From Helicobacter sp. 11-8110 (GTDB lineage Bacteria; Campylobacterota; Campylobacteria; Campylobacterales; Helicobacteraceae): a stretch of 64,000 bases of DNA. The stretch spans positions 55,918 to 119,917 of the forward strand of contig NZ_NHYL01000004.1 in the NCBI RefSeq assembly GCF_003288905.1, read 5' to 3'. How positions within the stretch are numbered: the stretch's first letter is position 1; each line of letters begins with the position of its first letter. The position numbers were made by a program, and so were the translations under genes. Positions 9,986 to 19,636 of the stretch are shown one piece after another. The notes beneath the pieces were generated by a model. It made no database searches, was not told the origin of the DNA, and saw only the letters and a program-made list of their open reading frames with translations.

Positions 9986-10314
9986 TACTTATCCTTACTT
10001 TTTTGTGCTACTTCTACGAAAATATGTGAAGTAGGTTTTCTTACTGGAGTTGCTCGACCTCTTGCTCTAGGTGTAAAACGTCTAAGCACAGGACCCGCAT
10101 CAACTCTACAAGATGAAACAATAACATTCTCTGCTTCATAGCCCCCATTTGCAACCGCTGATGCAATCACTTTAGAAATAATTTTTGCCGCTTTGTTTGG
10201 CATAAACTCTAAAGAAGCGATTGCTAATTCAGCATTCATTCCTTGAACCTCTCGTGCAATTAATCTTGCTTTTGTAGGTGAAAGGCGGATATATCGTAAT
10301 AATGCTTTACTCAT
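9985..10314 (-). CDS. rplV: 50S ribosomal protein L22
   Basis: 109 residues. It begins [20 protein letters not shown] and ends with the extended beta-hairpin region ([20 protein letters not shown]) that lines the exit tunnel and can carry macrolide-resistance changes. No deletion or insertion is obvious in that loop. It lies between rpsS and rpsC. Confidence 0.98.
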   Translation of the reverse strand: MSKALLRYIRLSPTKARLIAREVQGMNAELAIASLEFMPNKAAKIISKVIASAVANGGYEAENVIVSSCRVDAGPVLRRFTPRARGRATPVRKPTSHIFVEVAQKSKDK

Positions 10315-10325
10315 CTCTCTCTCCC

Positions 10326-10607
10326 TTACTTACCGATTTTCTTTTGGACACTACCTTTGTGCCCTTTAAAGGTTCTTGTAGGTGCAAATTCACCCAACTT
10401 ATAACCAACATGGTTTTCTGTTACATAAACAGGAACGAAAGCTCTACCATTATGAACATTAAAAGTAAATCCAATCATTTCTGGAATGATGGTGCTTCTG
10501 CGAGACCATGTTTTAATAGGTTTGTTGTCTTTTGCTTCTTTTGCTTTAAGCACTTTTTTCATCAAATGCTCATCAACAAAAGGACCTTTTTTTATCGATC
10601 TAGCCAT
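10326..10607 (-). CDS. rpsS: 30S ribosomal protein S19
   Basis: 93 residues, the standard length. It begins [19 protein letters not shown] and contains [20 protein letters not shown] and [18 protein letters not shown], all strongly conserved. S19 forms a complex with S13 in the 30S head. It is 9 bases downstream of rplB. Confidence 0.98.
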   Translation of the reverse strand: MARSIKKGPFVDEHLMKKVLKAKEAKDNKPIKTWSRRSTIIPEMIGFTFNVHNGRAFVPVYVTENHVGYKLGEFAPTRTFKGHKGSVQKKIGK

Positions 10608-10616
10608 TTATTTTCC

Positions 10617-11444
10617 TTATTTTTTTCTTCTTGAAATAATAAGCTTATCGCTTGCTTTTTTTCTTCTTGTTTTATAACCTTTTGCTGGCATACCCCATGG
10701 AGATACAGGATGTCCACTTGAGCCTGTCTTACCTTCACCACCACCATGTGGGTGATCTACTGGGTTCATCGCACTACCTCTTGTTTGTGGGCGAATACCT
10801 AGATGTCTGCTTCGACCTGCTTTACCAATATTAATATTTGCAAAATCTTCATTACCAACTACTCCAATAGTTGCCATACATTCACCTAAAATATATCGCA
10901 TTTCACCGCTTGGCATTCTAATAATAGAATATTTACCTTCTCTTCCCATAAGTTGTGCACTAGCACCTGCACTTCTTGCAAGCTGACCACCACGACCCGG
11001 ATACATTTCTATGTTATGCACAACTGTTCCAATAGGAATATTTTTAAGTTTCATTGCATAACCCAAACGAATATCCAAACCACCTTCTGCAGAAATAATA
11101 GTATCTCCTACTTTTAAACCACTTGGTTGAATGATATATCTCTTATCACCATCTTTATAAGTTACAAGTGCGATTCTACAATTTCTGTATGGATCGTATT
11201 CAATGGTGCTTACCTTACCTTCAATGTTAAATTTATTGCGTTTAAAATCAATGATACGATAAAGCTTTTTAGCACCACCCTCTTTGTGTCGGCTAGTGAT
11301 TCTACCATTGTTATTGCGTCCCGCATGGACAGGAAGTTTAACTAATAATTTTCTTACACTAGCTTTTGCTGTGATATTCTCTGAGCTTAAATTGCTCATA
11401 AATCTTCTACTTGGAGTGTATGGTTTGTAAGTTTTAATTGCCAT
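10617..11444 (-). CDS. rplB: 50S ribosomal protein L2
   Basis: 275 residues. The N-terminal [13 protein letters not shown], the central [17 protein letters not shown] and the C-terminal [16 protein letters not shown] motif containing the functionally important histidine are intact. L2 supports subunit association and peptidyl-transferase activity. It sits between rplW and rpsS in S10-operon order. Confidence 0.98.
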   Translation of the reverse strand: MAIKTYKPYTPSRRFMSNLSSENITAKASVRKLLVKLPVHAGRNNNGRITSRHKEGGAKKLYRIIDFKRNKFNIEGKVSTIEYDPYRNCRIALVTYKDGDKRYIIQPSGLKVGDTIISAEGGLDIRLGYAMKLKNIPIGTVVHNIEMYPGRGGQLARSAGASAQLMGREGKYSIIRMPSGEMRYILGECMATIGVVGNEDFANINIGKAGRSRHLGIRPQTRGSAMNPVDHPHGGGEGKTGSSGHPVSPWGMPAKGYKTRRKKASDKLIISRRKK

Positions 11445-11454
11445 GTTTTACTCC

Positions 11455-11736
11455 TTAAACTGCCAATGATTCAATTTTTGCACCTTCTGGAAGTTTTACA
11501 AAAAACTTTTTGAAGTCGCTTCTTTTGCCAATAACACCACGGAATCTTTTTACTTTTCCTTCTTGTCTTAAAGAATTGATTGCAAGTGGAGTCACACCAA
11601 AATATTCTTTAAACACTTCTTTTAGTTGTGTCTTACTTAGTTTTGGAGAAGTCTGAACCACAAGGACATTTTGCTCTTGAAGCTTTAAAGATTTCTCTGT
11701 ATACATAATTGCTTTAATATCTGTAATACTTGCCAT
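11455..11736 (-). CDS. rplW: 50S ribosomal protein L23
   Basis: 93 residues. It has the L23 motif [20 protein letters not shown] and the [19 protein letters not shown] loop. L23 lies at the tunnel exit and docks trigger factor and SRP. It follows rplD after a 2-base gap. Confidence 0.97.
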   Translation of the reverse strand: MASITDIKAIMYTEKSLKLQEQNVLVVQTSPKLSKTQLKEVFKEYFGVTPLAINSLRQEGKVKRFRGVIGKRSDFKKFFVKLPEGAKIESLAV

Positions 11737-11738
11737 TT

Positions 11739-12353
11739 TTAACCCTCTTTTGTGATAGCTTCAAAAAGCGCTTTTTCAATCACCACAGATCTAAATGTTG
11801 CTGCTAAATATGCATTAAGTTCAGCACCATCAATCAAGTAACAATTTTTAAGATTTCTAAAAGCTAAATATGTTTTCTCATCAAACATTTCAGAAACCAA
11901 TAAAACATTTCTTTGATTCAAAGCTTTAAACATTGCATTAGCATCTTTTGTTTTACCGCTTGAAATTTGAATCTTATCTACAACAAACAAGCTGCTATTA
12001 TCTGCTTTTTCTTGCAATGCGTATTGTAAAGCAAGCTTTTTTTGTTTTTTATTAACTTTTAGATTGTAGTTTCTGTTGTTGCTAGGACCATGAGAAACAC
12101 CACCACCAACAAACACTGGCGAAGTGATACTCCCTGCTCTTGCTCTACCACCACCTTTTTGACTCCATGGTTTTTTACCACCACCGCTAACTTTGCCGCG
12201 TGTTTTCGCCATCGCATTATTAGCGCGCATTGAAGCTAAAAAAGATTTAATATAGAGATAAAGATTGTGAGAATTGATCGCCTTATAACTTTCTGGCAAT
12301 TGCAATTCGCCACTTTTATTCAATCCATTATCTAAAATAATTGCCTTACTCAT
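11739..12353 (-). CDS. rplD: 50S ribosomal protein L4
   Basis: 204 residues. The tunnel-lining loop with [20 protein letters not shown] followed by [20 protein letters not shown] is diagnostic of L4. In E. coli L4 also represses the S10 operon by acting on its leader. A hairpin exists in the leader here, but no link to L4 is shown. Its start overlaps the rplC end by 4 bases. Confidence 0.98.
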   Translation of the reverse strand: MSKAIILDNGLNKSGELQLPESYKAINSHNLYLYIKSFLASMRANNAMAKTRGKVSGGGKKPWSQKGGGRARAGSITSPVFVGGGVSHGPSNNRNYNLKVNKKQKKLALQYALQEKADNSSLFVVDKIQISSGKTKDANAMFKALNQRNVLLVSEMFDEKTYLAFRNLKNCYLIDGAELNAYLAATFRSVVIEKALFEAITKEG

Positions 12354-12928
12354 TTTACAACCTTTAACTTACCAAATGCGCCATTAAATCCAGGAACAGA
12401 ACCCTTTAAAACAAGCACATTATTTTCTTTATCAAATGAAATGATTTCATTTTGAACGGTAACTTTTTCATTTCCATAATGTCCTGCCATTTTTTTACCC
12501 GGCTGAACACGACCTGGCCACTCACGATTTCCAATTGAACCTGGAGCTCTGTGGAATCGACTACCATGAGCACCTGGACCACCTTGGAAATTCCAGCGTT
12601 TCATAACACCGCTAAAGCCTCTACCTTTTGTATTAAAGGAAACTTTTGCTCTTTTTGCGCTTTCTAAAATCGCTAAATCCAAATCACCCACTTCTGCATT
12701 GCTTACTTCAATGGTTGCAAACTTATTAAATTCTTTATCCAAATTGTATTTTTTTTGTTGCCCTGCAATCGCTTTGTTAAGTGTTTTTCCTTGATGATAA
12801 GCAACAAGTGCCTTACCACCTTCTAAAACTTCGCAAACCTTTGCAGTTTTAACTTTTAACAATGTTACAGGAATACTTGGTTTAGCAACGGTTCTACTCA
12901 TTCCAATTTTTTCTACTAAAAATTCCAT
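12350..12928 (-). CDS. rplC: 50S ribosomal protein L3
   Basis: 192 residues. It begins [14 protein letters not shown] and contains the conserved [20 protein letters not shown] and [16 protein letters not shown] segments near the peptidyl-transferase centre. L3 initiates 50S assembly with L24. It lies between rpsJ (9 bases) and rplD. Confidence 0.98.
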   Translation of the reverse strand: MEFLVEKIGMSRTVAKPSIPVTLLKVKTAKVCEVLEGGKALVAYHQGKTLNKAIAGQQKKYNLDKEFNKFATIEVSNAEVGDLDLAILESAKRAKVSFNTKGRGFSGVMKRWNFQGGPGAHGSRFHRAPGSIGNREWPGRVQPGKKMAGHYGNEKVTVQNEIISFDKENNVLVLKGSVPGFNGAFGKLKVVK

Positions 12929-12937
12929 TTATAACCC

Positions 12938-13249
12938 TTATTTATCCATTGAACGGACTTCTACATCCACTTCAGGAGCCATATCTAATTTCGTAAGACT
13001 ATCCACCGTCTCCGGAGTTGCTGAAACAATATCAATCACTCTGCAATGAACACGAATTTCAAATTGTTCCCTTGAATCTTTATTGATATGAGGAGATTTT
13101 AAGACTGTGTATCGTCTTTTTTTAGTTGGGAGTGGAATAGGACCACGAATCTCTGCACCTGTTCTCTTGACGGCTTCCACGATTGAAACAACCGATCTAT
13201 CAAGAACGCGATGATCATACGCTTTCAACTTAAGTCTAATTTTTTCCAT
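12938..13249 (-). CDS. rpsJ: 30S ribosomal protein S10 (NusE)
   Basis: 103 residues. It begins [20 protein letters not shown] and contains [19 protein letters not shown] and [12 protein letters not shown]10 acts in the 30S head and, as NusE, in transcription antitermination with NusB and NusG. It is the first gene of the superoperon, with a consensus -10 element and a small perfect hairpin upstream. Confidence 0.98.
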   Translation of the reverse strand: MEKIRLKLKAYDHRVLDRSVVSIVEAVKRTGAEIRGPIPLPTKKRRYTVLKSPHINKDSREQFEIRVHCRVIDIVSATPETVDSLTKLDMAPEVDVEVRSMDK

Positions 13250-13270
13250 TTTTTTTCCTTATAAAGAACT

Positions 13271-13287
13271 CATTGATTGAATCAATG
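13271..13287. promoter_or_regulatory. 17-base palindrome in the S10 operon leader
   Basis: CATTGATT and AATCAATG flank a single central base, giving a perfect 8-bp inverted repeat. It lies between the predicted transcription start (about 13299) and the rpsJ ATG (13249). It could be an RNA hairpin just upstream of the ribosome-binding site or a DNA operator. Function is inference. Confidence 0.5.
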
Positions 13288-13306
13288 CCATGTTTTGGAA
13301 GCCGAA

Positions 13307-13312
13307 ATTATA
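13307..13312 (-). promoter_or_regulatory. -10 element (TATAAT) of the S10 operon
   Basis: The minus strand reads AGTATAATTTCGG, a consensus TATAAT about 58 bases upstream of the rpsJ start. Transcription would begin near 13299. No clear -35 is visible, as is normal for Helicobacter housekeeping promoters. Confidence 0.65.
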
Positions 13313-13357
13313 CTTAAAACTCGCACTTTTGTGAAGTTTTTTTAGAGAATTTTTGTA

Positions 13358-13386
13358 ATTTATTTCCTTTTAAAAAGGAAATAAAT
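13358..13386. repeat. 29-base perfect palindrome between rpsJ and the divergent ATPase gene
   Basis: The 14-base arm ATTTATTTCCTTTT at 13358-13371 is repeated in inverted form at 13373-13386 around one central A. It lies in the divergent intergenic region, 36 bases before the ATPase start and about 50 bases upstream of the S10 -10 element. It may be an operator or a transcription-blocking hairpin for the plus-strand gene. Confidence 0.6.
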
Positions 13387-13422
13387 AAAATATCACTCCA
13401 CAAATATTCTAAGGATTGTTTT

Positions 13423-14481
13423 ATGCTTTTAGAAATTCTTTTTGAAAGTTATCCCAAAAATTTTTCAAAAGTTCATCGCAAACACACTTTAAGTCTCAAA
13501 CCTCACCACTTAATTTATGGTAGCAAAAATATTGGAAAAACTGATTTTATTTTGCAATACTACCAACAAGAATCTTTTAAAAATCTCAAAAAACTCTACA
13601 TTAATCTCTCTGATTCTAAAATCAATTCCTATCAAGATCTCAATAATCTTGAATCCTTTTGCTACAAAAAAAACATTGAAGTTTTGATTCTTGATTCTTA
13701 CACTCCAGAATTTCCACTCCCAAATCTCCCCTATATCACGCTAATTAGCCAATTTCCCTATGAGCTTCCACATTTTCAAACCCAAGAAATGCCACCCATA
13801 ACTTTCAAAGAATATCTCCAAATCCACAAACAAACTCCCCATGATTCTTTTAATCACTATCTTAAATACGGCAATCTTTTTGAAGCAGAAACCCTTAATG
13901 AATATAGAAAAGGTGAATTACTAAAATCATTTGCCAACGATAAAACAAACTTTTGGATTCTAAGAAATTTCATTCAAAATCTTGGATTAAAAGTCTCTCT
14001 CCATCAAATCTACACCAAACTCAAAAAAGAAGGAAAAATCTCTAAAGATCGATTCTATGAATACGCCAATATTTTAAAAGAGAGCAAAACACTCTTTTGG
14101 GTAGAAAAATTTGAACACGATCTTGCTCCCAAGAAGCTTTATTTTTATGATTTCACACTCAAAAATGCTGTTAGTTATGAGCGAAATTTTTCTACACTTT
14201 TTGAAAATATGGTTTTTTTGGAGCTACTCTATAATTTCAAAGAAGCGGTATTTTTTACTGATAAGCTTGATTTTTATCTCCCTAATTCTATGCTTGGGAT
14301 TCTTTGTCTGCCTTTTATTCAATTCCAAACTTTAGAACAAAAACTTAATAAGATAATTAAAGAAAGAGAATTTTGTGAGAAATTTATTATTATCACACTA
14401 AACCAAAAAGCACAAGGTGAGAATCTCGGCACCCCCTATACGATTTTACCTTTTAGTGAATTTAGCACTTCTTCTCTATAA
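13423..14481 (+). CDS. AAA_14/DUF4143-like ATP-binding protein
   Basis: 352 residues. A Walker A motif GSKNIGKT lies at residues 33-40 and a Walker B-like VLILDS follows near residue 90. The C-terminal half (KLYFYDFTLKNAV, then FENMVFLELLYN) resembles the DUF4143 nuclease-like domain usually paired with this ATPase type. Gene position next to rpsJ matches a conserved ATP-binding protein gene in H. pylori. The biochemical role is unknown. It is transcribed away from the S10 operon with its own upstream region. Confidence 0.75.
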   Translation: MLLEILFESYPKNFSKVHRKHTLSLKPHHLIYGSKNIGKTDFILQYYQQESFKNLKKLYINLSDSKINSYQDLNNLESFCYKKNIEVLILDSYTPEFPLPNLPYITLISQFPYELPHFQTQEMPPITFKEYLQIHKQTPHDSFNHYLKYGNLFEAETLNEYRKGELLKSFANDKTNFWILRNFIQNLGLKVSLHQIYTKLKKEGKISKDRFYEYANILKESKTLFWVEKFEHDLAPKKLYFYDFTLKNAVSYERNFSTLFENMVFLELLYNFKEAVFFTDKLDFYLPNSMLGILCLPFIQFQTLEQKLNKIIKEREFCEKFIIITLNQKAQGENLGTPYTILPFSEFSTSSL

Positions 14482-14520
14482 CGCAAAAAGCAATATTTAT
14501 TCAATTAGCAATCTTTGTCT

Positions 14521-15786
14521 TTAATCTCTTGGATCGGCAATTTTACCCCTTATCGCACTTATAGCTGCCACTGCAGAATTTGCTAAATATACTTCTGAAC
14601 TTCTTGCTCCCATTCTTCCAACAAAATTACGATTAGTTGTTGAGACACAGCGTTCATTATCGCCTAAAATCCCCATATATCCACCCAAACAAGCTCCACA
14701 AGTCGGATTAGAAATCAACGCACCTGATTCTAATAAAATATCAATATATCCAAGCTGGTGTGCTTCTTTGTAGATTTGTTGAGTTCCAGGAGTAATAATA
14801 AGGCGAACATCCTTATGCACTTTCTTACCTTTTAAAATCTCACTTGCAATTTTCAAATCTGCTAATCTACCATTTGTGCAACTTCCAATAAAAACCTGAT
14901 CAATTTTTAATTCATCTTTGACCGCTTGAGAGATACTCTTACCATTACTAGGCAAAAAGGGATAGGCGATTACTGGTTCTAATGTGCTAATATCAATTTT
15001 CAAAACCCTTGTGTAATTAGCATCTTCATCAGAATAAAACTCTTTAGGCTTTGCGCGCAATTCCTTGCGTGAAGCCAAAAACTCACGCGTAATTTCATCT
15101 GAAGCAATAATTCCATTTTTCGCACCTGCTTCAATCGCCATATTACAGAGCGAAAATCGATCATCCATACTTAGATATTGTATGCCATCTCCGCAAAATT
15201 CCAAAGTTTGATACAAAGCGCCATCCACGCCAATTTGTCTTATCACTTCTAAAATCAAATCCTTACCATAAATGTGCTTTGCGGGCTTACCTATAAATTC
15301 TACCTTAATGGTATTTGGAATCTTAAACCAATTTTTACCTGTAATCATCGCATAAGCCAAATCCGTGCTTCCCATACCTGTGCTAAATGCGCCCAAAGCT
15401 CCGTGAGTGCAGGTGTGTGAATCAGCCCCAATAATCACATCTCCACTCACAACCAAGCCTTTTTCGGGTAAGAGAGCGTGTTCTATTCCCATATCCTTTT
15501 CATCAAAGAAATGCTTTAAATTATGCTTTTTAGCAAAATCGCGACTGATTTTTGCTTGATTAGCACTAGCAATATCTTTAGCAGGAATAAAATGATCCAT
15601 CACTATACAGAATCCATCTGGATTGGCAAGACTTTCTGCGCCACTTTGCTCAAACGCTTTGATTGATAAAGGAGTGGTAATGTCATTTCCAATCACCATA
15701 TCAATAGGACAATCCACTATTTCACCTGCATAAACCTCTTTGCCTACATGTTCTGAAAAAATTTTCTCTGTAATTGTCTGACCCAT
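14521..15786 (-). CDS. leuC: 3-isopropylmalate dehydratase large subunit (LeuC/HacA type)
   Basis: 421 residues from ATG 15786, chosen because AAGGA lies 6 bases before it; an upstream in-frame TTG would overlap hisG. The protein is an aconitase-family dehydratase with the three 4Fe-4S cysteines in GSCTNG and NPTCGAC. Length and motifs fit the shorter LeuC of anaerobe/archaeal type that isomerises 2- to 3-isopropylmalate together with LeuD. No leuD is adjacent. It follows hisG within a few bases, so leucine and histidine genes appear co-transcribed. A related dehydratase substrate (homoaconitate or similar) cannot be excluded. Confidence 0.85.
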   Translation of the reverse strand: MGQTITEKIFSEHVGKEVYAGEIVDCPIDMVIGNDITTPLSIKAFEQSGAESLANPDGFCIVMDHFIPAKDIASANQAKISRDFAKKHNLKHFFDEKDMGIEHALLPEKGLVVSGDVIIGADSHTCTHGALGAFSTGMGSTDLAYAMITGKNWFKIPNTIKVEFIGKPAKHIYGKDLILEVIRQIGVDGALYQTLEFCGDGIQYLSMDDRFSLCNMAIEAGAKNGIIASDEITREFLASRKELRAKPKEFYSDEDANYTRVLKIDISTLEPVIAYPFLPSNGKSISQAVKDELKIDQVFIGSCTNGRLADLKIASEILKGKKVHKDVRLIITPGTQQIYKEAHQLGYIDILLESGALISNPTCGACLGGYMGILGDNERCVSTTNRNFVGRMGARSSEVYLANSAVAAISAIRGKIADPRD

Positions 15787-15788
15787 TT

Positions 15789-16406
15789 TCAATCCTTTTT
15801 GATATAGTTTTTAAAATACTTTTGAATTTCCAAAATTTCTCTCTTTTGCATATAAAAGCTATTTGGATTTGCCACTAAATACGCACTAACTTCCATAATC
15901 ACCGCATCTATTTTAAGATTATTTTGCTCTAGTGTATTTCCAGTTTCAACCAAATCCACAATAGCATCTGCCATTCCTACAAGTGGTGCTAACTCAATAG
16001 AGCCATAGAGCTTGATAATATCTACACTAATGGCTTTTTTAGAAAAATAAGCCTTTGTGATATTTTCCATTTTAGTTGCAATTTTTAAGTTTGGCTTTGA
16101 AAAATCCAAGACTACATCTTTGGGCGAACCAATAGCAACCCTGCACTTCCCAAATTCTAAATCTAGCAATCTCACTAAATGGCTTTGCTTCTCTTCTAAA
16201 ACATCTAATCCCACAATCCCAATATCAGCCGCGCCTCTCTCCACATAGACAGGCACATCTTGACTTCTTACAAGCATAAATTCAAAATTTTGTTTTTTGA
16301 GAATCAATTTTCTATCTTCAAAATCTAACGGACTTTGCAAATATCCTTCAAAAATCTTCAATGCTTCTTGTGCAATTCTTCCCTTTGGCAATGCGATTTT
16401 TATCAT
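15789..16406 (-). CDS. hisG: ATP phosphoribosyltransferase, short form
   Basis: 205 residues. It begins MIKIALPKGRIAQEALKIFE and has the central RSQDVPVYVERGAADIGIVG motif and the phosphate-binding DAIVDLVETGNTLEQNNL stretch. The short HisG form lacks the C-terminal regulatory domain and usually needs HisZ as partner; hisZ is not in this window. It catalyses the first step of histidine synthesis. It overlaps coaX by 4 bases. Confidence 0.95.
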   Translation of the reverse strand: MIKIALPKGRIAQEALKIFEGYLQSPLDFEDRKLILKKQNFEFMLVRSQDVPVYVERGAADIGIVGLDVLEEKQSHLVRLLDLEFGKCRVAIGSPKDVVLDFSKPNLKIATKMENITKAYFSKKAISVDIIKLYGSIELAPLVGMADAIVDLVETGNTLEQNNLKIDAVIMEVSAYLVANPNSFYMQKREILEIQKYFKNYIKKD

Positions 16407-17041
16407 AAATAGATTCCTTTGGAAGTAATTTTTGTTGTAATAATATTTTGCATTCCTTTAAAAATAAGTAAATCATCATAAATTGCATTTTCAAAAAAAC
16501 GCGAGAGAAATTTTCCATCGCCACCTGTAAAATAAATTTTTTTGTTTTTAGAAAAATTTTCTATTAAAAGCATTATAGGCTTTAAAACCCCATAACTAAC
16601 AGCATCTTTAGTGTTTTGTGGAAAAGTATCCAAGGGGACAGAGAGATTAATCCCGCAATCTAGAATTGGAATAGATTTGAAACTTTTTTGCATCTGCGCA
16701 ATCCCTGGCAAAATACAACCCCCCAAATGCAAACCACCATGCATAACATCTAATGTAATTGCACTCCCTGCATCAATAATAACGCCATCGCTAATGGCAT
16801 TGCAAGCTGCAATCCTATCAATTCCCAAACCCTTATAATTGGTATCCAAACTCATATAAGGCGTAAGATCAAAACAATAAGGATGTGACAAAAGAAGCGA
16901 TCTTGTTGATTCTTGATTAACACTAATGTAAATTACCACTTCATTTAAATCTTTTTGGCTAAGATTGTTTCTGTTTTCTTTCCAAACTCTACCGCGATAG
17001 TAGAAATGTAAAAAGGTATTTCCAATATCACAAAGAATCAT
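16403..17041 (-). CDS. coaX: Type III pantothenate kinase
   Basis: 212 residues, short for the family as in other Helicobacter. The ASKHA-fold motifs are visible: MILCDIGNTFLHFYY at the N-terminus, then GLGIDRIAACNAI and DAGSAITLDVM. It phosphorylates pantothenate in the first step of CoA synthesis and is insensitive to CoA feedback as a type. It begins one base before the lipoprotein gene stop and overlaps hisG. Confidence 0.93.
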   Translation of the reverse strand: MILCDIGNTFLHFYYRGRVWKENRNNLSQKDLNEVVIYISVNQESTRSLLLSHPYCFDLTPYMSLDTNYKGLGIDRIAACNAISDGVIIDAGSAITLDVMHGGLHLGGCILPGIAQMQKSFKSIPILDCGINLSVPLDTFPQNTKDAVSYGVLKPIMLLIENFSKNKKIYFTGGDGKFLSRFFENAIYDDLLIFKGMQNIITTKITSKGIYL

Positions 17042-17042
17042 T

Positions 17043-18056
17043 TCAATTCACTTCTAATATTTCATCACCCACAAAAATCTTACCTGTTGCTGAAAATGTC
17101 GGTTTTTTGATTTTATTTGGCAAAGCAAAAATCTGCCACTCTTGTAAATCTTCACTTAAACTTATCAGATAACCCTGTGTTTCTAAAACCACAATTTTAT
17201 CTCCGTGATTTGCTGCGCTAAAATGTGCAAAGGGGAACTTTTGGCGCCTAATTTCATTTAAATCTTTATCTGTTAAAATCACCTCTCCATCAGTTGTAAA
17301 AAGCACAATTTGATCACCAAAAAATAAAATGTCCTGCAAATTAGCATCAAAGGTATTAATAATGCTTGGGCTAACAGAAATAACGCGCTTAGGGGTTGCT
17401 GCCACCATTCTATCATTAATGGCTTCTAGAAAAATAACATTATTAAAGTATTTTTCACCTCCATTAACAACAATGCTACGAATCATTTGATGAGTGTTTT
17501 TATCTACTATAACAAGCTTACCATCCAAGGTTGGAATAACAGCGATATCACTCAAAAAATAAGGTGAGGCAATCAAAGTGTTATTAGTGGGTGCTGATGC
17601 GTTTTCTTGCTTATATAATGTGCGTCCAAGGTCAAGATCAAAAAGCACAAAAGAGTTATTATCAAAAATAATAGCCGCCAAATTTTCCTCTATAGAAGCG
17701 CTAATTGGATTCCCTTCCAAAGCAATAACACTTTCACTAAGCGTTTCTTTATTGATTAATAACATTTCTTTATTATTAGTTGTTGCGATATAAAACTTCT
17801 CTGATTCATTAAGATAGCGTGCATTTTTGGGCAACTTCACTTCTGGAATCTGAGAATATTTAGTAATAAATTGCCCACTTGCTAAAGTTGCTCCATCGCG
17901 AGTGATTCCTATAATATCACTTGATAAAGAACCACCATAAGAAATATCATTAGCAATTTCTTCCTCTTTGGGCTCAAAGTAATATTTAGAGCCACATCCA
18001 CTTAAAAAAGCTAATAAAACAATCCCTACTAGTATCTTTAATGTGTTATTTGGCAT
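17043..18056 (-). CDS. Lipoprotein, probable beta-propeller
   Basis: 337 residues. The signal peptide ends in the lipobox LSGC at residues 18-21, so the protein should be lipid-anchored. The rest consists of repeated short beta-rich units such as LLINKETLSESVIALEG and KLVIVDKNTHQMIRSI, which suggests a propeller of the PQQ/BamB style. It lies between a single-pass membrane protein and coaX, the same arrangement as in H. pylori. Its precise function is unknown. Confidence 0.75.
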   Translation of the reverse strand: MPNNTLKILVGIVLLAFLSGCGSKYYFEPKEEEIANDISYGGSLSSDIIGITRDGATLASGQFITKYSQIPEVKLPKNARYLNESEKFYIATTNNKEMLLINKETLSESVIALEGNPISASIEENLAAIIFDNNSFVLFDLDLGRTLYKQENASAPTNNTLIASPYFLSDIAVIPTLDGKLVIVDKNTHQMIRSIVVNGGEKYFNNVIFLEAINDRMVAATPKRVISVSPSIINTFDANLQDILFFGDQIVLFTTDGEVILTDKDLNEIRRQKFPFAHFSAANHGDKIVVLETQGYLISLSEDLQEWQIFALPNKIKKPTFSATGKIFVGDEILEVN

Positions 18057-18636
18057 GATTAATTCCTTTAATGGTTAAATGTTCTAAAGAGTTTGCAATT
18101 TCTCTAATAGCCGAATCATTAGGAATCTTTGCCAAAATTGCCTTTGCTTCCTTGGTGTTTCCCTTTTTAATTTCCAAAAAGGCAGCTTCAAGATAGCCTA
18201 ATTCATTAGAATCTTGAGAGTTAAGCTCTTTTAAATCTTCCTTTAAACTTATATTTTGCTGTTTTGAAAGCCTTGCAATCATAGGATCTTTTGAAGATTC
18301 AAGTTCTTTGAGCATTGCTGCATTCTCTTCTTTTAGAGCTTTTTGATAAAGATACAAATCATAAAGCAAACTTTTTGAATCTTTAAGACTAGCAATAGCT
18401 ACCTCATCACCCAAAAGCGCTTTTTGATAAAGTGATGAATTTTTTTCTTTTTGTTGCTCCTGATAATATCTATTAACACTATAACCAACACCTAATATCA
18501 CCAAAAATGCTGTAACTATCACCAAAGGAATCTTATATCGCTTAAACCACCCCTCAAATCGTATTAAACTCTCCAGCATTTTTTCATCATTATTGATTTC
18601 TTCTTTAATATAATCTACATTTTGCTTTAAGCTCAA
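18046..18636 (-). CDS. Single-pass membrane protein of unknown function
   Basis: 196 residues. There is one strong membrane segment at about residues 35-55 (IPLVIVTAFLVILGVGYSV), and the remainder is charged and helical with TPR-like periodicity. The topology (short cytosolic N-terminus, long periplasmic helical part) resembles YfgM-type proteins, which in many bacteria sit beside BamB. The next gene is a propeller-like lipoprotein that overlaps by 11 bases, so a YfgM/BamB-like pair is an inference worth testing. Confidence 0.6.
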   Translation of the reverse strand: MSLKQNVDYIKEEINNDEKMLESLIRFEGWFKRYKIPLVIVTAFLVILGVGYSVNRYYQEQQKEKNSSLYQKALLGDEVAIASLKDSKSLLYDLYLYQKALKEENAAMLKELESSKDPMIARLSKQQNISLKEDLKELNSQDSNELGYLEAAFLEIKKGNTKEAKAILAKIPNDSAIREIANSLEHLTIKGINHAK

Positions 18637-18651
18637 AACTTCTCCTTTTGC

Positions 18652-19086
18652 CTATGATTTACCCGTGCTACCAAATCCGCCCTCACCGCGCTTAGTCTCA
18701 TCAAGCACTTCCACTTCTTTGATTTTAGCTTGTTTGACTTTACACAAGACTGCTTGGGCGATTCTATCGCCTTTGTTAATCACAAAGTCTTCATTGCTAA
18801 GATTCATCATAATCACTTTAATTTCTCCGCGGTAATCGCTATCAATTGTTCCTGGGGTATTAAGCAGAGTAATCCCATACTGCAAGGCTAAACCACTTCT
18901 TGGGCGCACTTGTATCTCATAACCCTCTTTAAAGCTAAAAGCTAAGCCTGTTGGAATCAAAGCCCATTTGCCAGCAGGAATAGTAGCAGACTGCACTGCA
19001 CACAAATCAAATCCTGCAGAACCTTGTGTTTGATATTTTGGCAAAATCGCCTCTGGGACTAATTTTCTTATTTTCAAAATTGCCAT
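18652..19086 (-). CDS. dut: dUTP diphosphatase
   Basis: 144 residues. The trimeric dUTPase motifs are all present in order: SAGFDL, RPRSGLA, the DSDYRGEI segment, GDRIAQAV, and the C-terminal [10 protein letters not shown] that closes over the active site. It hydrolyses dUTP to dUMP, keeping uracil out of DNA and feeding thymidylate synthesis. It is placed between greA and the membrane protein gene. Confidence 0.97.
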   Translation of the reverse strand: MAILKIRKLVPEAILPKYQTQGSAGFDLCAVQSATIPAGKWALIPTGLAFSFKEGYEIQVRPRSGLALQYGITLLNTPGTIDSDYRGEIKVIMMNLSNEDFVINKGDRIAQAVLCKVKQAKIKEVEVLDETKRGEGGFGSTGKS

Positions 19087-19094
19087 TTTTCTAC

Positions 19095-19574
19095 CTAAAA
19101 TTGAATTTCTTTATAGCAAATATCTAAAATTTCATAATCCACTTTGCCTTTGGGAAGTTGAATTGTTACCTCATCGCCAATAACCTTTCCTAAAAGCTGC
19201 TTTGCCAAAGGCGAATGATAGGAAATTAAACCTTTATCTGGATTACTCTCAGTTGCTCCAACAATTGTATAACAAAACTGCTCTTCACTATCCAAATCTT
19301 CTAGCGTAATAGTTGATCCAAAACTTACTTTATCGTGAGCAATAGTGCTTGGATCAATCACACGAGCCTCTGCGACAAGCTGTGTCAATTCATTAATCCG
19401 CGCATCTAAAAAGAGTTGCCTTTCTCTTGCGGCGTGGTATTCGGCATTTTCCTTTAAATCCCCATGTTCTCTTGCGGTGTCAATTTCTTTAATATTGTTT
19501 GGTCGCTCGACTTCCTTAAGATTTTTTAACTCATTAATTAGCTTATTATAGCCATATTCTGTCATTGGTTGCAC
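19095..19574 (-). CDS. greA: Transcription elongation factor GreA
   Basis: 159 residues from GTG 19574, preferred because GGAG lies 6 bases before it; an upstream TTG (19586) and a downstream ATG are alternatives. The N-terminal coiled coil carries the conserved [18 protein letters not shown] tip with its acidic residues, followed by the FKBP-like domain with [11 protein letters not shown] and [10 protein letters not shown]. GreA stimulates cleavage of backtracked RNA in RNA polymerase. It is grouped with lpxB and dut as in H. pylori. Confidence 0.93.
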   Translation of the reverse strand: MQPMTEYGYNKLINELKNLKEVERPNNIKEIDTAREHGDLKENAEYHAARERQLFLDARINELTQLVAEARVIDPSTIAHDKVSFGSTITLEDLDSEEQFCYTIVGATESNPDKGLISYHSPLAKQLLGKVIGDEVTIQLPKGKVDYEILDICYKEIQF

Positions 19575-19636
19575 AAAAATCTCCAAAATACTGAAAATAA
19601 TTTATAATACTATGCTAAAGAGAGTTAAAAAGCCCT

